A DNA stretch of 64,000 bases from Davidsoniella eucalypti (GCA_004009845.1 RMBW01000120.1:1-64000); one strand, 5' to 3'. Positions 1-10,308 are shown, numbered from the stretch's first letter. A program made the numbers and translations. The notes: generated by a model not told the origin, from the sequence alone.

Positions 1-2565
1 TTTCGCCTTGGATGGAAGCAAAACAATAGCACCCAGGTAAGCAAGATTGCATAATCTTGATCTTGCAATGATGTTTACAAGTTGACTAACATACTGTGCG
101 CTCCTTAGGTTGCTATCAAAATCATCAAGAAAGAGAGTCTTGGCAACAACCCAGCTCGTCTATCCAAGATTCATCGCGAGCACAATATCCTTCGCAGCCT
201 TCAACACAACAACATCGTACGATTGTATGATATGATTAGTGACGATAGCCGCATTGGTATCGTGCTCGAGTATGCTTCTGGCGGCGAACTCTTTGATTAT
301 ATCCTGCGTCACAGATACCTTAAGGACAACAACGCCAAGCGTCTATTTGCTCAGCTTGTATCCGGAGTTGGCTATCTTCATAAGAAGGGAATTGTTCACC
401 GTGATCTGAAGCTCGAGAATCTGCTGCTTGATCGTCATAAGAACATTATCATCACAGATTTTGGCTTTGCCAACACTTTCGATGCCGATGATGGCCTCAC
501 TGAGACCGAAGAAGAGCATCTTGCTGATCGTGACTACATTAAGCGTGCTCGTCTTGACCAGGTCAAGGCCAACGGCCATCGCCGTGGTGACTTGATGCAG
601 ACCAGTTGTGGCAGTCCTTGCTATGCCGCCCCAGAACTTGTCGTTAGCGACTGTTTGTACACTGGACGCAAGGTTGATGTGTGGAGTTGTGGTGTCATTC
701 TGGTAAGCCCTTAAAATTATTTTAATGTTGCCAACTCTTTCTAACGTATCATGTATAGTATGCTATGCTAGCTGGCTATTTGCCCTTTGACGACGATCCG
801 GCCAACCCCGAGGGTGATAACATCAATCTTCTCTACAAGTACATTGTCAATACCACGTTGACCTTCCCAGAATATGTTTCGCCGCATGCACGTGATCTAC
901 TTAGAAGGATCTTGGTGCCTGACCCACGGAAGCGCGCGGATCTCTTTGAAGTTGCTCGTCATTCATGGCTTAGTGACTATGAGAGTGCTGTTGCCTGGAT
1001 CACGAGCAACACCACCTCACCTGCAGAGGTACAGGAAGCATCGTCTCATGGTGATGAAGATATCCCAGGTATCTCGCGCAGCGCCTCCGTACGTGAGCCT
1101 TCTAAGAAGCCACAGCAGCCTACTGTTGGTGGCTTGGCACACAAGAGCAATGCCGATGCCGAACCTTCAGAAGCTGCATCCGCTGCCAGTAAGGCCGCCA
1201 AGCGCCGTACTGTCCAGGTCGAGTATGTGGCACCTGCAACCCAGACTCAGCGGGAACGAGCCGAGAATGCTGGCGGCTCAACAACCCCCAAGTCGGCTCC
1301 CTCTGCCGCTGCTGTGGCCTCACGTAACGCCGCTGTCCGTGCTTCTATAGAGGCTGCTGCCGCCCGGGATAAACCTCTACCTAAGGAGCCCACGACATCT
1401 GCCCATGAAAGCAGCCACCGTTACTCCCGCTCCTCAATCCCAATGCCCGTCGCCAGCTCTAAGCCATCTCGTGACAACAGAGCTAGCACCGCTGAGGCTA
1501 TGTACAGCACTATTCCTCCTACTGCTCGGCCACATACTGGTGGTGGCAGCCCTGCCACATCTTCTATCGGCCGGAATGGATATGGCCAGCCCGATCCTCC
1601 CACTGTTGATGGTGTCCACGCACAAGGCAAGATCCAGCAGCCATCTACTAGCGACGGGTACGAGAGCTCGCCGCGCCCTGGTGTTCCTTCCAAGATGGCT
1701 ATATCTTCTGGATATGGTGCTAACAGTCAACCACCCGAGCGCACACGCCAACACTGATTACCGTGGTCACAAGCGTTCGAACACAATCGGTGATATCGGT
1801 TCGAAGTTGATAGGCCGTAGTGGCTCTATCTTCGGCAAGGGTCGCAAGCGGACTGACACTCAAGGTGAGAAGGGTAATCGCAAATACCCTCCTCTCAGTA
1901 TGTCTACTCAGATGGTGCAGAATGTCGACGACATGGCTGCAGGACGCCAATCTATCGAGTCTAGTCGTCGGTCGATCTCATTTGGCCTGGGTAAGAAACG
2001 TAGCGGTAGTATCGCTGGCAGTCAACATTCTGGAAAGAACCGTCGCTTCTCATTGATAGCACCTTTCAAGGCTATGGGTCTCTCCAAGGGCTCACCAGCA
2101 AACTCATCTCCCACACCAACGTCTGGGTCTGACTCAGCAAGCGGCCTCCCACTTCAGAACCCCGACCAACGGCCTGCTACTGAGCGCCAGATGAGCCACC
2201 AACAAAAGCCTGCGACATCTAGTGGCGCACCGAACGGCTCTCAATGGCATCCATCTGCCATTCCACAGTATGTTCAGGGCGAGAGCATGTTGCACACTGG
2301 CTCGGAGTCATCATTGGATAACGGTGGTATTAAGCGCCCCGTTAGCATGAACCACTACCAAGCACAATACACAGACTCTGGCGTCCACGATGGTCAACGT
2401 CTGGGTAGCAGCAGAGCATCTCACGGCCGTGGGGTATTGCAAAAGCCCAAGCGCGGATTTAATGATGCCTACGGTGACGAAGGCAGTGGAAATGGTGCGG
2501 CGCGTAGAGTTATGGACTTTTTCAGAAGACGAGGCAAGGCCAGAGAGGCGGCGGGAGAACGGTAG
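1..2565 (+). CDS. Kin4/Ppk1-like Ser/Thr protein kinase, 5' end missing
   Basis: The C-terminal two thirds of a serine/threonine kinase; the N-terminus lies outside the window. Exons read as <1-36, 109-702 and 759 onward, with GT-AG introns at 37-108 and 703-758. Visible motifs are the ATP-binding lysine (VAIK, first codons of the second exon), HRDLKLEN (catalytic loop), DFG, GSPCYAAPE (activation and P+1 loops) and CGVIL-YAMLAGYLPFDDD across the second intron. The INLLYKYI, LLRRILVPDPRKRADL and HSWLS stretches are the lobe typical of fungal Kin4/Frk1, the spindle-position-checkpoint kinase group (family knowledge). A long Ser/Pro/Ala-rich tail follows, ending in a conserved-looking RRVMDFFRRRGKARE. 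The open frame of the kinase domain stops at 1757, while the tail continues in another frame to 2565. A 46-nt GT-AG intron at 1681-1726 restores one frame; a frameshift is the alternative. The kinase call is secure; the Kin4 assignment is by motif memory. Confidence 0.9.
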
Positions 2566-3889
2566 AAAAAGTACTCTCGTCGTACTCAGTCTGTTCATGT
2601 CCATCCATCATCGTCACATAATACCCAGTGTTTTATAGTCCCCCCTCCTAGACACTCGTCGATTGGCGCACCTATTACTACTTTTGCGCCTACTACTCCT
2701 CGCCCGATGTCATTTACTACTATATCCCCTCCTCCTCTACGATCCCCGTCACAGATACTTTTTCTCCCTCTATCTCTTGATGCTGAGGAGACACAGCCCC
2801 AGTCACAGTTACGGGTATGCATCGCTCCAAGTTCATCGTTTTGTTATATAAGCCGGCATAGTCATCGCTCTAAGGGTTAAATGGATTGCTTTTATTCTAC
2901 TTGTTTTTTTCTCTCTTTCTATTCACACTCTGTTAGTATTTTTTTTTATCTATTTCGTCGTTCAGCTGTCCATTCACTTGTTTTCTAGTCGTGTTCACTC
3001 TTGTTTTTTTTTTTTGTTTTGCTCCCTCTCTTACATACTTTACTGCTGCTCTCTTTCTCTCTCTCTCTCATGTTTTCCTGCCGTGCCGTGCTCATTACTT
3101 TTTGCGTTATTCTTCCCTTCTAACCTCCTCGATTTGTTATAAAAAGAACCAGAGGCCATGCATTTTTATTTCCTCATATATGAATAAGGTGAGGCATCTC
3201 CCCAACAATAAGTGCTTTTTTTCGTATGGTTCAAGTCGTTTTTTTTTCGTCTCGAGAGGTTCGCTTTGTATCTTTGCATATAAGCGTTTTTTGTTGTATT
3301 CTTGCTCATAATACCCCTTACAGCTTACTTTTTATATTTTATTCACCGTGCATTTACTTTCTTTTTTACTCTCCCTTTAACAATTTTTATCTCATTCATT
3401 GTCCTTTGCCTTTAGTTGGTTGCAATGCTCTCATTATATACTCAGCCAGATCAATGACTTATTATTCTGTCTCTCTTTCTTTATATTTATTCATCAATTT
3501 TCCTATATTTTTCAACAATTTTATCCTTCCTTTTCTAACGTTTGCCAATCCTGAAAAGCATTGTGACACCTCAATTTTTGTTATTCTAATATTGTGTGCT
3601 ATTGGCCAAGTTTGGTCTATCAAAGCGTCAAAAGTAACTGCGTGTGCTCGTTCATTATGCTGAACACTCTAAAAGTGACAATAATACATAGATGCTATAG
3701 TTTTAGGCTATTGGATGATAAACTTTCTTGTTTTCATTCCTTATAGATTTTCTTAAGTGCTCATCCTGTCTTTCTTTTTACTATATAGTAAGATTATTTC
3801 TTATATTATTATTATTAATCATTAGTATAATGAATGGGTTCTTGAAATTGATTTGAAAAGCTACAGACTAAAGCTTAAGTGACGTGATT
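2566..3889. other. Pyrimidine-rich non-coding stretch
   Basis: About 1.3 kb after the kinase stop. From about 2,640 to 3,660 the + strand is heavily C/T biased, with many T runs and TCTCTC tracts. Several open frames here exist only because purine-containing stop codons are rare. I see no conserved domain and no splice-linked exons. It probably holds the kinase 3' UTR and terminator, then spacer. Confidence 0.6.
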
Positions 3890-4038
3890 TATGTTCTGAT
3901 TTTGGTTAGTACTTCCAAAATGGGATGCAAAGCCCCATATATTACCATTTTAGGCTATGTGTATTGGTGGAATGCTATAGAAGCTTCTCCACATTTCCGC
4001 AATTGGCAACCGAGTAAACCAAGGAAGTTACTAGACAA

Positions 4039-4116
4039 TTCTGGAAATTATCACGAACCTGGACTTTCTCGAAGTTTCACGAAAACGACTTGACACGGGC
4101 GTCAAAATGTATAAAA
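4039..4116 (+). promoter_or_regulatory. Heat-shock elements and TATA box of the left HSP20 gene
   Basis: 4066-4083 is a perfect four-unit heat-shock element (TTC-2-GAA-2-TTC-2-GAA). A further TTCTGGAA unit lies at 4039-4046. A TATAAAA box is at 4110-4116, about 200 bp before the ATG. Perfect alternating nTTCn/nGAAn units are the binding site of fungal Hsf1, so heat induction is a strong inference. Confidence 0.85.
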
Positions 4117-4315
4117 CATGCGTGAATATTCCGGTTTTGAGGATGCTGGAAGTTTTGATTTTCATCATCATCAACACTTGAAACAAATCACATCATCTCT
4201 CAACATCTTTAAAATCCAGCGCTTTATACTATTCTCATCTTTCTGATACCATCCTCTCAAACTTATAACTCACTTGACTACTAAACTTCTTCTTTATAAT
4301 CAAACTCTATTCACA

Positions 4316-5467
4316 ATGGCCTTTTTCAACCCATTTGTTTCTTCCAACTCCGCTTTCTCCTCTCCATTCCTTAACATGTTGGATGACTTTGAGGAGTCCA
4401 TCTATCACCAGCGGCCAGTAGCCTTTGTTGCCACGCCGACCTTCCGGTCTGTTGCTCCTAGTATCTGCTCTCCACGCTATCACAGCCCCATCTACCGGCG
4501 CCAGCAACTGCAGCAGGTACCACGATATGTGATCCGCCGTTCAACGCCGTCGGTTGCGTTTATCCAGCGCCAACAACAGCAACAGAAGCCTCTTCCTAAG
4601 CCTACCCTGGCTGCTGCTAAATCTACCACTCCTGCTTCCAAGCTTGCTACTCCTGCTGCTAGGCCTGCTGTTCAAGCGGCCAAGCTGGCTACCCCTACCA
4701 CTGTGGCTGCCGACCCAATTGTAGTCAAGACTAGCAAGAAAACCTCACCTGTGGATGGCAAGTTTGAGCCTAAGTTTGATGTCCGTGAGACGGCAGATGC
4801 CTACCACCTACATGGCGAGCTGTCTGGTCTAAGCAAGAAGGATGTCTCTCTAGAGTTCACAGATGCCCAAACTTTGCTTGTTCGTGGCAGTATTCAACGG
4901 GAGTATGTTTCAACCCCCGAGTCTTGGGAGACTACCCAAAATAATGAATTAGAGAAGAAGGCTTCTTCAGATGAGGCCACTACCCAGATGGACATTGACC
5001 CCGAGGAGCCCCAGCCTGAAGAAGCACCTGCTGCCGCTGCTGCTTCTGTGGCTGACAAGCCTCGTTCACCATCACCATCTCCTTCTTCCAACTACCACAC
5101 ACCAACTGTCGAGGACAGCCCTGACGAGGATGATTGCCTCTCTATCACTTCCATGACTAGCACACGCTCTTCTTCGGCTGATGCAGCGGCTAACAAATGC
5201 TCTGCATCACCCACTCCTGCTGTTGCGGCCACTAAACTATCAGCTACTGAAAACACTTCTTCTAAGCCTTCAGAACCCCAGAAGACTAGCACTGATAATG
5301 CCAAGTATTGGGCTTCTGAGCGCAGCATTGGTGAATTCAGCCGTGTGTTCAAGTTCCCCCGCCGGATCGACCGTGAACAGGTCCATGCAGCTCTAGAAGA
5401 TGGAGTCTTGACTGTTGTGATTCCCAAGGTTCGCCAGCCTGAGACTCATCGCGTCATCTGGTTCTAA
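4316..5467 (+). CDS. Small heat-shock protein (HSP20, alpha-crystallin domain), 383 aa
   Basis: ATP-independent chaperone of the sHSP/Hsp30-Hsp42 class that holds unfolding proteins. Intronless. I chose the ATG at 4316 (MAFFNPF) over an in-frame ATG at 4274 because the paralogue starts at the same residue. The N-terminal arm (1-145) is rich in Gln, Pro, Ala and Lys and carries LATP-type repeats. The alpha-crystallin domain starts near residue 148 (KFEPKFDVRETADAY). It is interrupted at about 200-327 by an acidic/Ser-Pro-rich insert, then resumes (FSRVFKFPRRIDREQV, ALEDGVLTVVIPK). Such split domains are known from filamentous-fungal Hsp30 relatives. The gene has an almost identical paralogue at 37,943-39,103; this copy lacks a few residues by comparison. 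Confidence 0.92.
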   Translation: MAFFNPFVSSNSAFSSPFLNMLDDFEESIYHQRPVAFVATPTFRSVAPSICSPRYHSPIYRRQQLQQVPRYVIRRSTPSVAFIQRQQQQQKPLPKPTLAAAKSTTPASKLATPAARPAVQAAKLATPTTVAADPIVVKTSKKTSPVDGKFEPKFDVRETADAYHLHGELSGLSKKDVSLEFTDAQTLLVRGSIQREYVSTPESWETTQNNELEKKASSDEATTQMDIDPEEPQPEEAPAAAAASVADKPRSPSPSPSSNYHTPTVEDSPDEDDCLSITSMTSTRSSSADAAANKCSASPTPAVAATKLSATENTSSKPSEPQKTSTDNAKYWASERSIGEFSRVFKFPRRIDREQVHAALEDGVLTVVIPKVRQPETHRVIWF

Positions 5468-5849
5468 AGAATGTTACATATCAAATCATTTCTTAGTCCA
5501 GTGGTTCATTTGTTAAATCTTGGCGTTTTGGTGTTCTTTTGATATAATATTTCATTTCGTCTTCCCTGTTTTTGGTTTAAACATTATTTTCCTCACTACT
5601 CATCATTCTAGCTTTAGTTATGAATAGTAATATTGCTTTTCCAGTACCTATGACACTCTAATTTAAATTAAACACTTATTGCTTGAAGAATGAAAAGGCT
5701 TTTGATGAAAATATCTAAATGTAGTTGTGACGTGATTGCCAAGTGGGTCACCACTTTTACAGTGACCATAACATTATCTTGACTGAAAAATCAACACTCT
5801 GAAATGACCTGAGTTTAGGAAATTACTCCTGAGATATCCGATCTGATAT
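5468..5849. other. HSP20 3' flank, no gene seen
   Basis: The first about 90 bp match the 3' flank of the other HSP20 copy; the rest is AT-rich. No gene or clear element is visible. Confidence 0.5.
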
Positions 5850-6595
5850 ATGTTGAAGCGCTATGCTCTATCTTACGGTAATCTCCACATCATCTTTCCT
5901 TTGCTTCGGGCCTACGTCGATGACCACCATTCCGATGGTTTTCATCTTACAACTGCACATTTGTGTAATGTGTGGTCAATACCAAGTGCAGGTGGTGCTA
6001 TGTACCATGAAGAAGGTCTGCACCATGGCCACAATCGATGTGGAAGGCGCCTTTGATAGTGTTCAGCCTGGACGCCTGGCGGTCCGACCTACTGAACAGG
6101 GATGGCCGGAGTATGTGGTTCGATGGGCTGCATCCTTCGCCTCCCGTAGGGTTGCTCGCTTCCTTCCGGCTTGGGGAGCATATCGGTAGCTTTCAGCCGA
6201 TCCCGCATGGACTCCCACAAGGGTTCCCCACATCTCCTATACTCTTCCTCCTCTTCTTGGAGCCACTTCTTAACGTGATGCCGTCCAGTTTTGGGTACGT
6301 GGACGATGTTGCTTTCCTCTGTTCCGCTAACACTTTGACGGAATCCTCTCGCCTGGCTGCTACTCGCATCACCCAAGCCAAAGAGTGGTGTTGTGACAAC
6401 GGCCTCTCCCACACCTCACACGAAGCGTGATAACCAAAGAAAGTTACCAAGCTGTGCTCAACAGCATCTCCCCCTTTGACATAGTGGCATACACAGATGG
6501 CTCCAAACAAGCGAATGGTCTTGCCGGTACTGGAGCCTCTGTATGGCAACTTCACACTCAGATCGCCTCAGTAGGGATCTCCCTTGCTCTGTTGT
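5850..6595 (+). mobile_element. Non-LTR retrotransposon relic: reverse transcriptase and RNase H fragments
   Basis: Decayed coding DNA in several frames. Near 6,025-6,060 the translation gives ATIDVEGAFDSV, the first catalytic-Asp motif of LINE reverse transcriptases. After a frameshift, HGLPQGFPTSPILFLLF and GYVDD (about 6,205-6,310) are the following RT motifs, with YVDD the active site. At about 6,475-6,590 YTDGSKQANGLAGTGAS is the start of an RNase H domain. The order RT then RNase H fits a fungal LINE. Frameshifts and missing parts make it non-functional. It stops abruptly at about 6,595, where opposite-strand LINE sequence begins. Confidence 0.85.
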
Positions 6596-6983
6596 GTGTG
6601 GGCTGACCGATAGGGCTAGCCAGTCAAAAGTTATTTGATTCCATCCACTACACCAGTTGGTCTGCTCCAGAGGAGCGGGAGATGTTGGGTTCCCATGATT
6701 CGTGGTGCAAGTTGAAATCGCCGGCGAAAATCGTGTTAGCTTTAAATAAGGGGTTAAGGCTGTCGGGCATCCTACCGTCAGGAGCTCGATACACGTTGAC
6801 TAATAGAAACAGCGTGTTATATACAGATGTGGGCCCTTTCCTTGTCTCCACACCTGTGGCATTCCATTGTGGCGTTCTCATGATATTCTTTAAAGTCACT
6901 ATGACCAGAGAGTGCGGCCAGTACTTGTCCCCCAGGTATGGCGACTTCACCTGAAGAGGGAAACTCTGTTTCTCACCTCTCAT
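6596..6983 (-). mobile_element. Non-LTR retrotransposon relic: AP-type endonuclease fragment
   Basis: The minus-strand translation contains VNVYRAPDGRM, then TIFAGDFNLHHESWEP, the GDFN-LHH motif of LINE apurinic-like endonucleases. The first about 150 bp on the + strand (6,598-6,680) resemble 40,680-40,770 in the other retrotransposon relic. The fragment is in opposite orientation to the RT piece next to it. From 6,786 the sequence is also part of the direct repeat shared with 41,118 onward. Confidence 0.8.
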
Positions 6984-7606
6984 GTTGTCTCTAATGGCTG
7001 CCTGCTTGTAGAACCATTATTTCCTGAACCACCTGTAAGCTCCTTATAGACATGGAGTATTCCGGAGTGCATTCGGACAAGCCTTTTTCTAGTGCATCGG
7101 CTCTCATATGGACACAGCTTACACAGCTTGGACTACATGCGCTTCAAATATAGAATCAGTGTGTGTACAAATATAGGCGTACTTTCAGGGCCTACAGTCG
7201 TAGACAAGTCAGTGCTTGGGTGATCTACACCTTGACACTGTCTGGCCCTGGATACCAACTCAACCAATCTTCGGCATGTCCTGCGCTTAATTAAAGCTAC
7301 TTTTGGCTTAAGCGCTTAAAGCCCTCTACTAGCACTTAAAAGCACGGCCTTCCAAATAAGGAAATCACGTCTTAGTCCTACTATTTGGGCCCTCCAGCAG
7401 GCGACTCTAAAACACTTTAAAGGACGTCATTGCTACCAGCCTCAACTATTGAGTTCTTGGTTTCTCTCTATCATCATCATCCGTGGTGGCATTCCGGTTT
7501 TAACACTTCATCAGCTGCTATCACCCGTGCCTCGTCGTTTCTGTCGTTTCGCTTGTGATATTCGTTTTCAAAGCATTCATCAATCAACGTGCCAAGTTTG
7601 CCCACC

Positions 7607-9567
7607 ATGGTCAAGTTTGCCTGGGCCTTGATGGCGCTATCCAGCTTAAGTGCTGCGATGCTTGGCCCACGCCAGCACATGATGAAGTATCGTCATGAAG
7701 AGGTATGAGATATCTAGCCCTTGAAACCCAGAAAAAAATGCTGTATTGTCTAGTATATATGCTAACTATCAATCTAGATTGAGGCGAGATCCAAGAAGGA
7801 GCACCATAAAGCTCACGCAGCCCATCCTAAGCCGGCGTATGAGGCGCACACCATTGATATTCCACTGGACCACTTCCACGACGACTCTCGTTATGAGCCT
7901 CACACGGATGACACATTTCCCAACCGCTACTGGTTCGACGACAGCTACTATAAGCCCGGCGGTCCGGTCTTCATTCTGGCCAGTGGTGAGACCAGCGGTA
8001 GCGATCGTCTGCAGTACCTTCAAAAGGGTATCTTGGCCATTCTGGCCAAGGCTACCAAAGGCATGGGTGTTGTCTTTGAGCACCGCTACTATGGTGAATC
8101 TCTGTCTGTTCCTGATCTCAGCACCGAGAACCTGCGCTTCTTGACTACTGAACAGGCCATGGCTGACCTTGCCTACTTTGCTAGCAATGTGCGCTTCCCG
8201 GGTCATGAGGATATCGACTTTAGCCCGGAAAACACTCCATGGATCGCTTATGGTGGCTCATATGCAGGTGCTTTAGTGGCCTTTGCGCGCCAGACCTACC
8301 CAGATATCTTCTGGGGTGCCATCTCATCGTCTGGTACAACAGCTGCTGTCGTGGACTTTTGGGAGTACTATGAGGCTGCACGCCTTTTCGCTCCTAAAGA
8401 CTGTGCTCTCAAGACGCAAAAGGTCACTCATATCGTCGATTCTATCCTTCAGGGTGATGACGATAAGGCCAAAGAGGAGCTTCGTTTCGCCTGGAGCCTA
8501 CAGGATCTCACAGACGATAGAGATTTTGTTTCTACGATAGCTTGGGGTATCAAAGCCATGCAGAGCCTCAACTGGGATTCCGCAGAGTCGCAAGGTGATT
8601 TCACTGGTTACTGTGGCAATATCAGCGCCACTCATCTCGTTGACGAAACCATTGATGGTATGGAGCCGATCGTGTCCGATCTCGTGGAAGCCGGCGGCTA
8701 CGGTGACGAAGAGCATACAATGACTATTACAATGCTCAATTCCATTGTTTGGCTAAGAAACGTGGTTGTGCTTAGGTGCCGCGATGAACCACAGGATGTC
8801 TGCTTTGGCCAACATAATTTGGACTACTACAAACAAGACGACCTGTCTCAAACCTGGCGTCTTTGGGCGTACCAACTATGCACTGAGTAAGTCATAACAT
8901 CAACTTCTATTTCTATCTACTCATCATTATTTGTACTAACCGTAATTCTCCTAGATGGGGCTACTTCCAAACAGGCTCTGGATTTCCAGAAGGCCATCTG
9001 CCTCTCGTCTCCCGCCTCATCGACCTAGAGGATGAAATGCTGGTCTGTCGAGAAGCTTTTGGCATCATGACTGAGCCTGAAGTTGAGCGTATCAACAAGC
9101 ACGGTGGCTATGGCTTTTCCTATCCACGTGTTGCCCTGATCGATGGCGAGCACGATCCTTGGCGCGCTGCTACGCCGCACAAGATTGGTCTGCCGGGTCG
9201 TATCTCGACCGATCTCGAGCCCTTCCTGTTGATTGACGGAGGTGTGCAACGTTGGGATCAGAATGGCCTCTTCGATGACGAGGTCATCGAAGACGTCATG
9301 CCCCCGAAGGCTGTCGTTGATACACAAGAAGAAGAGAAGCGCTTTGTTGCTGTTTGGCTAAAAGAATGGTACAAGATAAAGGAGGCAATCAGGCTGGAGG
9401 AACTCAGGCTGGAGGAACTCAGGCTAGAGGAAATCAGGCAAGAGGAACTCAGGCTAGAGGAAATCAGGCAAAAGGAACTCAGGCTGGAGGAACCCGTGCA
9501 GTCCTCACCATGGTGGTCTCGCTTTACTACTTGTGCCTTTATGAATCATGATTGCACGCAGAATTAG
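7607..9567 (+). CDS. Peptidase family S28 (prolyl carboxypeptidase/DPP-II-like), copy A, 605 aa
   Basis: Alpha/beta-hydrolase serine peptidase family whose active members cut after proline. Exons are 7607-7702, 7778-8886 and 8955-9567; the frame is continuous across both introns. Exon 1 encodes a hydrophobic N-terminus (MVKFAWALMALSSLSAAML), a likely signal peptide, so the product is probably secreted or vacuolar. The oxyanion region FEHRYYGES and nucleophile motif GGSYAG (Ser193) are intact, and so is DGEHDPWR (Asp469). Where fungal S28 proteins usually show VHHW, this protein has VQRW (Gln500-Arg501), so the catalytic His seems absent. The C-terminus carries seven Glu/Leu/Arg-rich pentapeptides. 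The body is identical to copy B; the promoter side matches copy C. Confidence 0.9.
9391..9495 (+). repeat. In-frame 15-bp minisatellite in S28 copy A
   Basis: Seven 15-bp units (consensus aggctggaggaactc) encode RLEEL/RLEEI/RQEEL pentapeptides close to the C-terminus. Copy B has the same array (about 11,699-11,803). Copy C has six units (43,721-43,810) and then lacks 9 bp. Confidence 0.9.
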
Positions 9568-10308
9568 TGTTGTCGAGTTGCCCACTAGATAATTCTGCAT
9601 ATAAATTTCACCCTCCTTATCCCTCATTAAAGCAAAGCATGCGTTTATAACACGCCGTTAAATCCGGACATCTCTAATATACGATTTTATCACTCTATTC
9701 ACATTTCCAGTATTAAGTTATGTATAAGTGTGTGTTCTTATTCATTCATTCATTATATAGGCGATGACATCTCCGTCGATAATGATGGCAAGGATCAGAG
9801 CATCAATGTTAGAGGCTTGAGAGAAACATAAACTTTACTTGTTGCCGGAATTAAACTTTACTATACATTACCGATATGTTTAACCTTACATTATATACTA
9901 TATAGTAAGTATCTTCCTATCTTGATAACTTGTGGTTTATGTTGTATCATTCAAGATATATTTGTTTTAAATAAAGATAAGGGAGACAAAGAGAACCCCC
10001 CCTAGCCACTGAGGGCAAAACTACCACTGAAGTCCACCCAGGGTTTGGGCAGCCTGCCACTCACGAAGTTCTGCAGAAGGTAGATGCCAAGTAGTAACCC
10101 TACTGTTCTAAGAGGGTTTATAATACAAGGAGCTATGAAATGCTCGGAAGTTCCCGAAGAGGTGGGGTTTCCCGGTAGGGATTAGAAGTTGAGAAGTAGG
10201 TTGTCCTTCACCTTACATTGTATACTGGTATTAGTTCAGGGCTGTGTATCTTAGGATACCGAGGTGCTACATGGCTATTCGAGCATCATTTTCACCTTGA
10301 TAAAAAAG

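Larger units (their letters stand above)
3890..5560 (+). repeat. HSP20 segmental duplication, left copy
   Basis: The HSP20 gene with about 400 bp of upstream and 90 bp of downstream DNA is repeated in inverted orientation at about 37,865-39,470. Upstream similarity runs back past the heat-shock elements and TATA box; downstream similarity fades after about 5,560. Boundaries are estimated by eye. Confidence 0.8.
6786..9758 (+). repeat. Direct repeat carrying S28 copy A (partner 41,118-44,076)
   Basis: Similarity to the third S28 locus begins at 6786/41118 inside endonuclease debris and ends at about 9758/44076 after a run of TTCATTCA units. The coordinate offset stays at 34,332 from 6,786 to at least 7,607, so no indels occur there. 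It becomes 34,330 after a 2-nt difference in an A run of intron 1. Between 7,136 and 7,590 I saw no mismatch with the third copy. Confidence 0.9.
7136..10308 (+). repeat. Left arm of a large inverted repeat containing S28 copy A
   Basis: Pairs with about 10,890-14,058. The coordinates of matching bases sum to 21,194 throughout 7,136-10,141, so the arms show no net indel over 3 kb. The stretch about 7,696-10,141 looks identical. 7,136-7,590 carries about 16 substitutions. The innermost about 165 bp (10,142-10,308) is clearly diverged, with small gaps. Confidence 0.92.

Noticed and set aside
3226..3663. 145-codon open frame on the + strand
   Set aside because: Exists because the region is purine-poor; the translation is Phe/Ser/Leu low-complexity without a domain.
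9391..9495. Possible CRISPR-like or regulatory tandem array
   Set aside because: Units are contiguous 15-bp in-frame coding repeats without spacers, in a eukaryotic gene.
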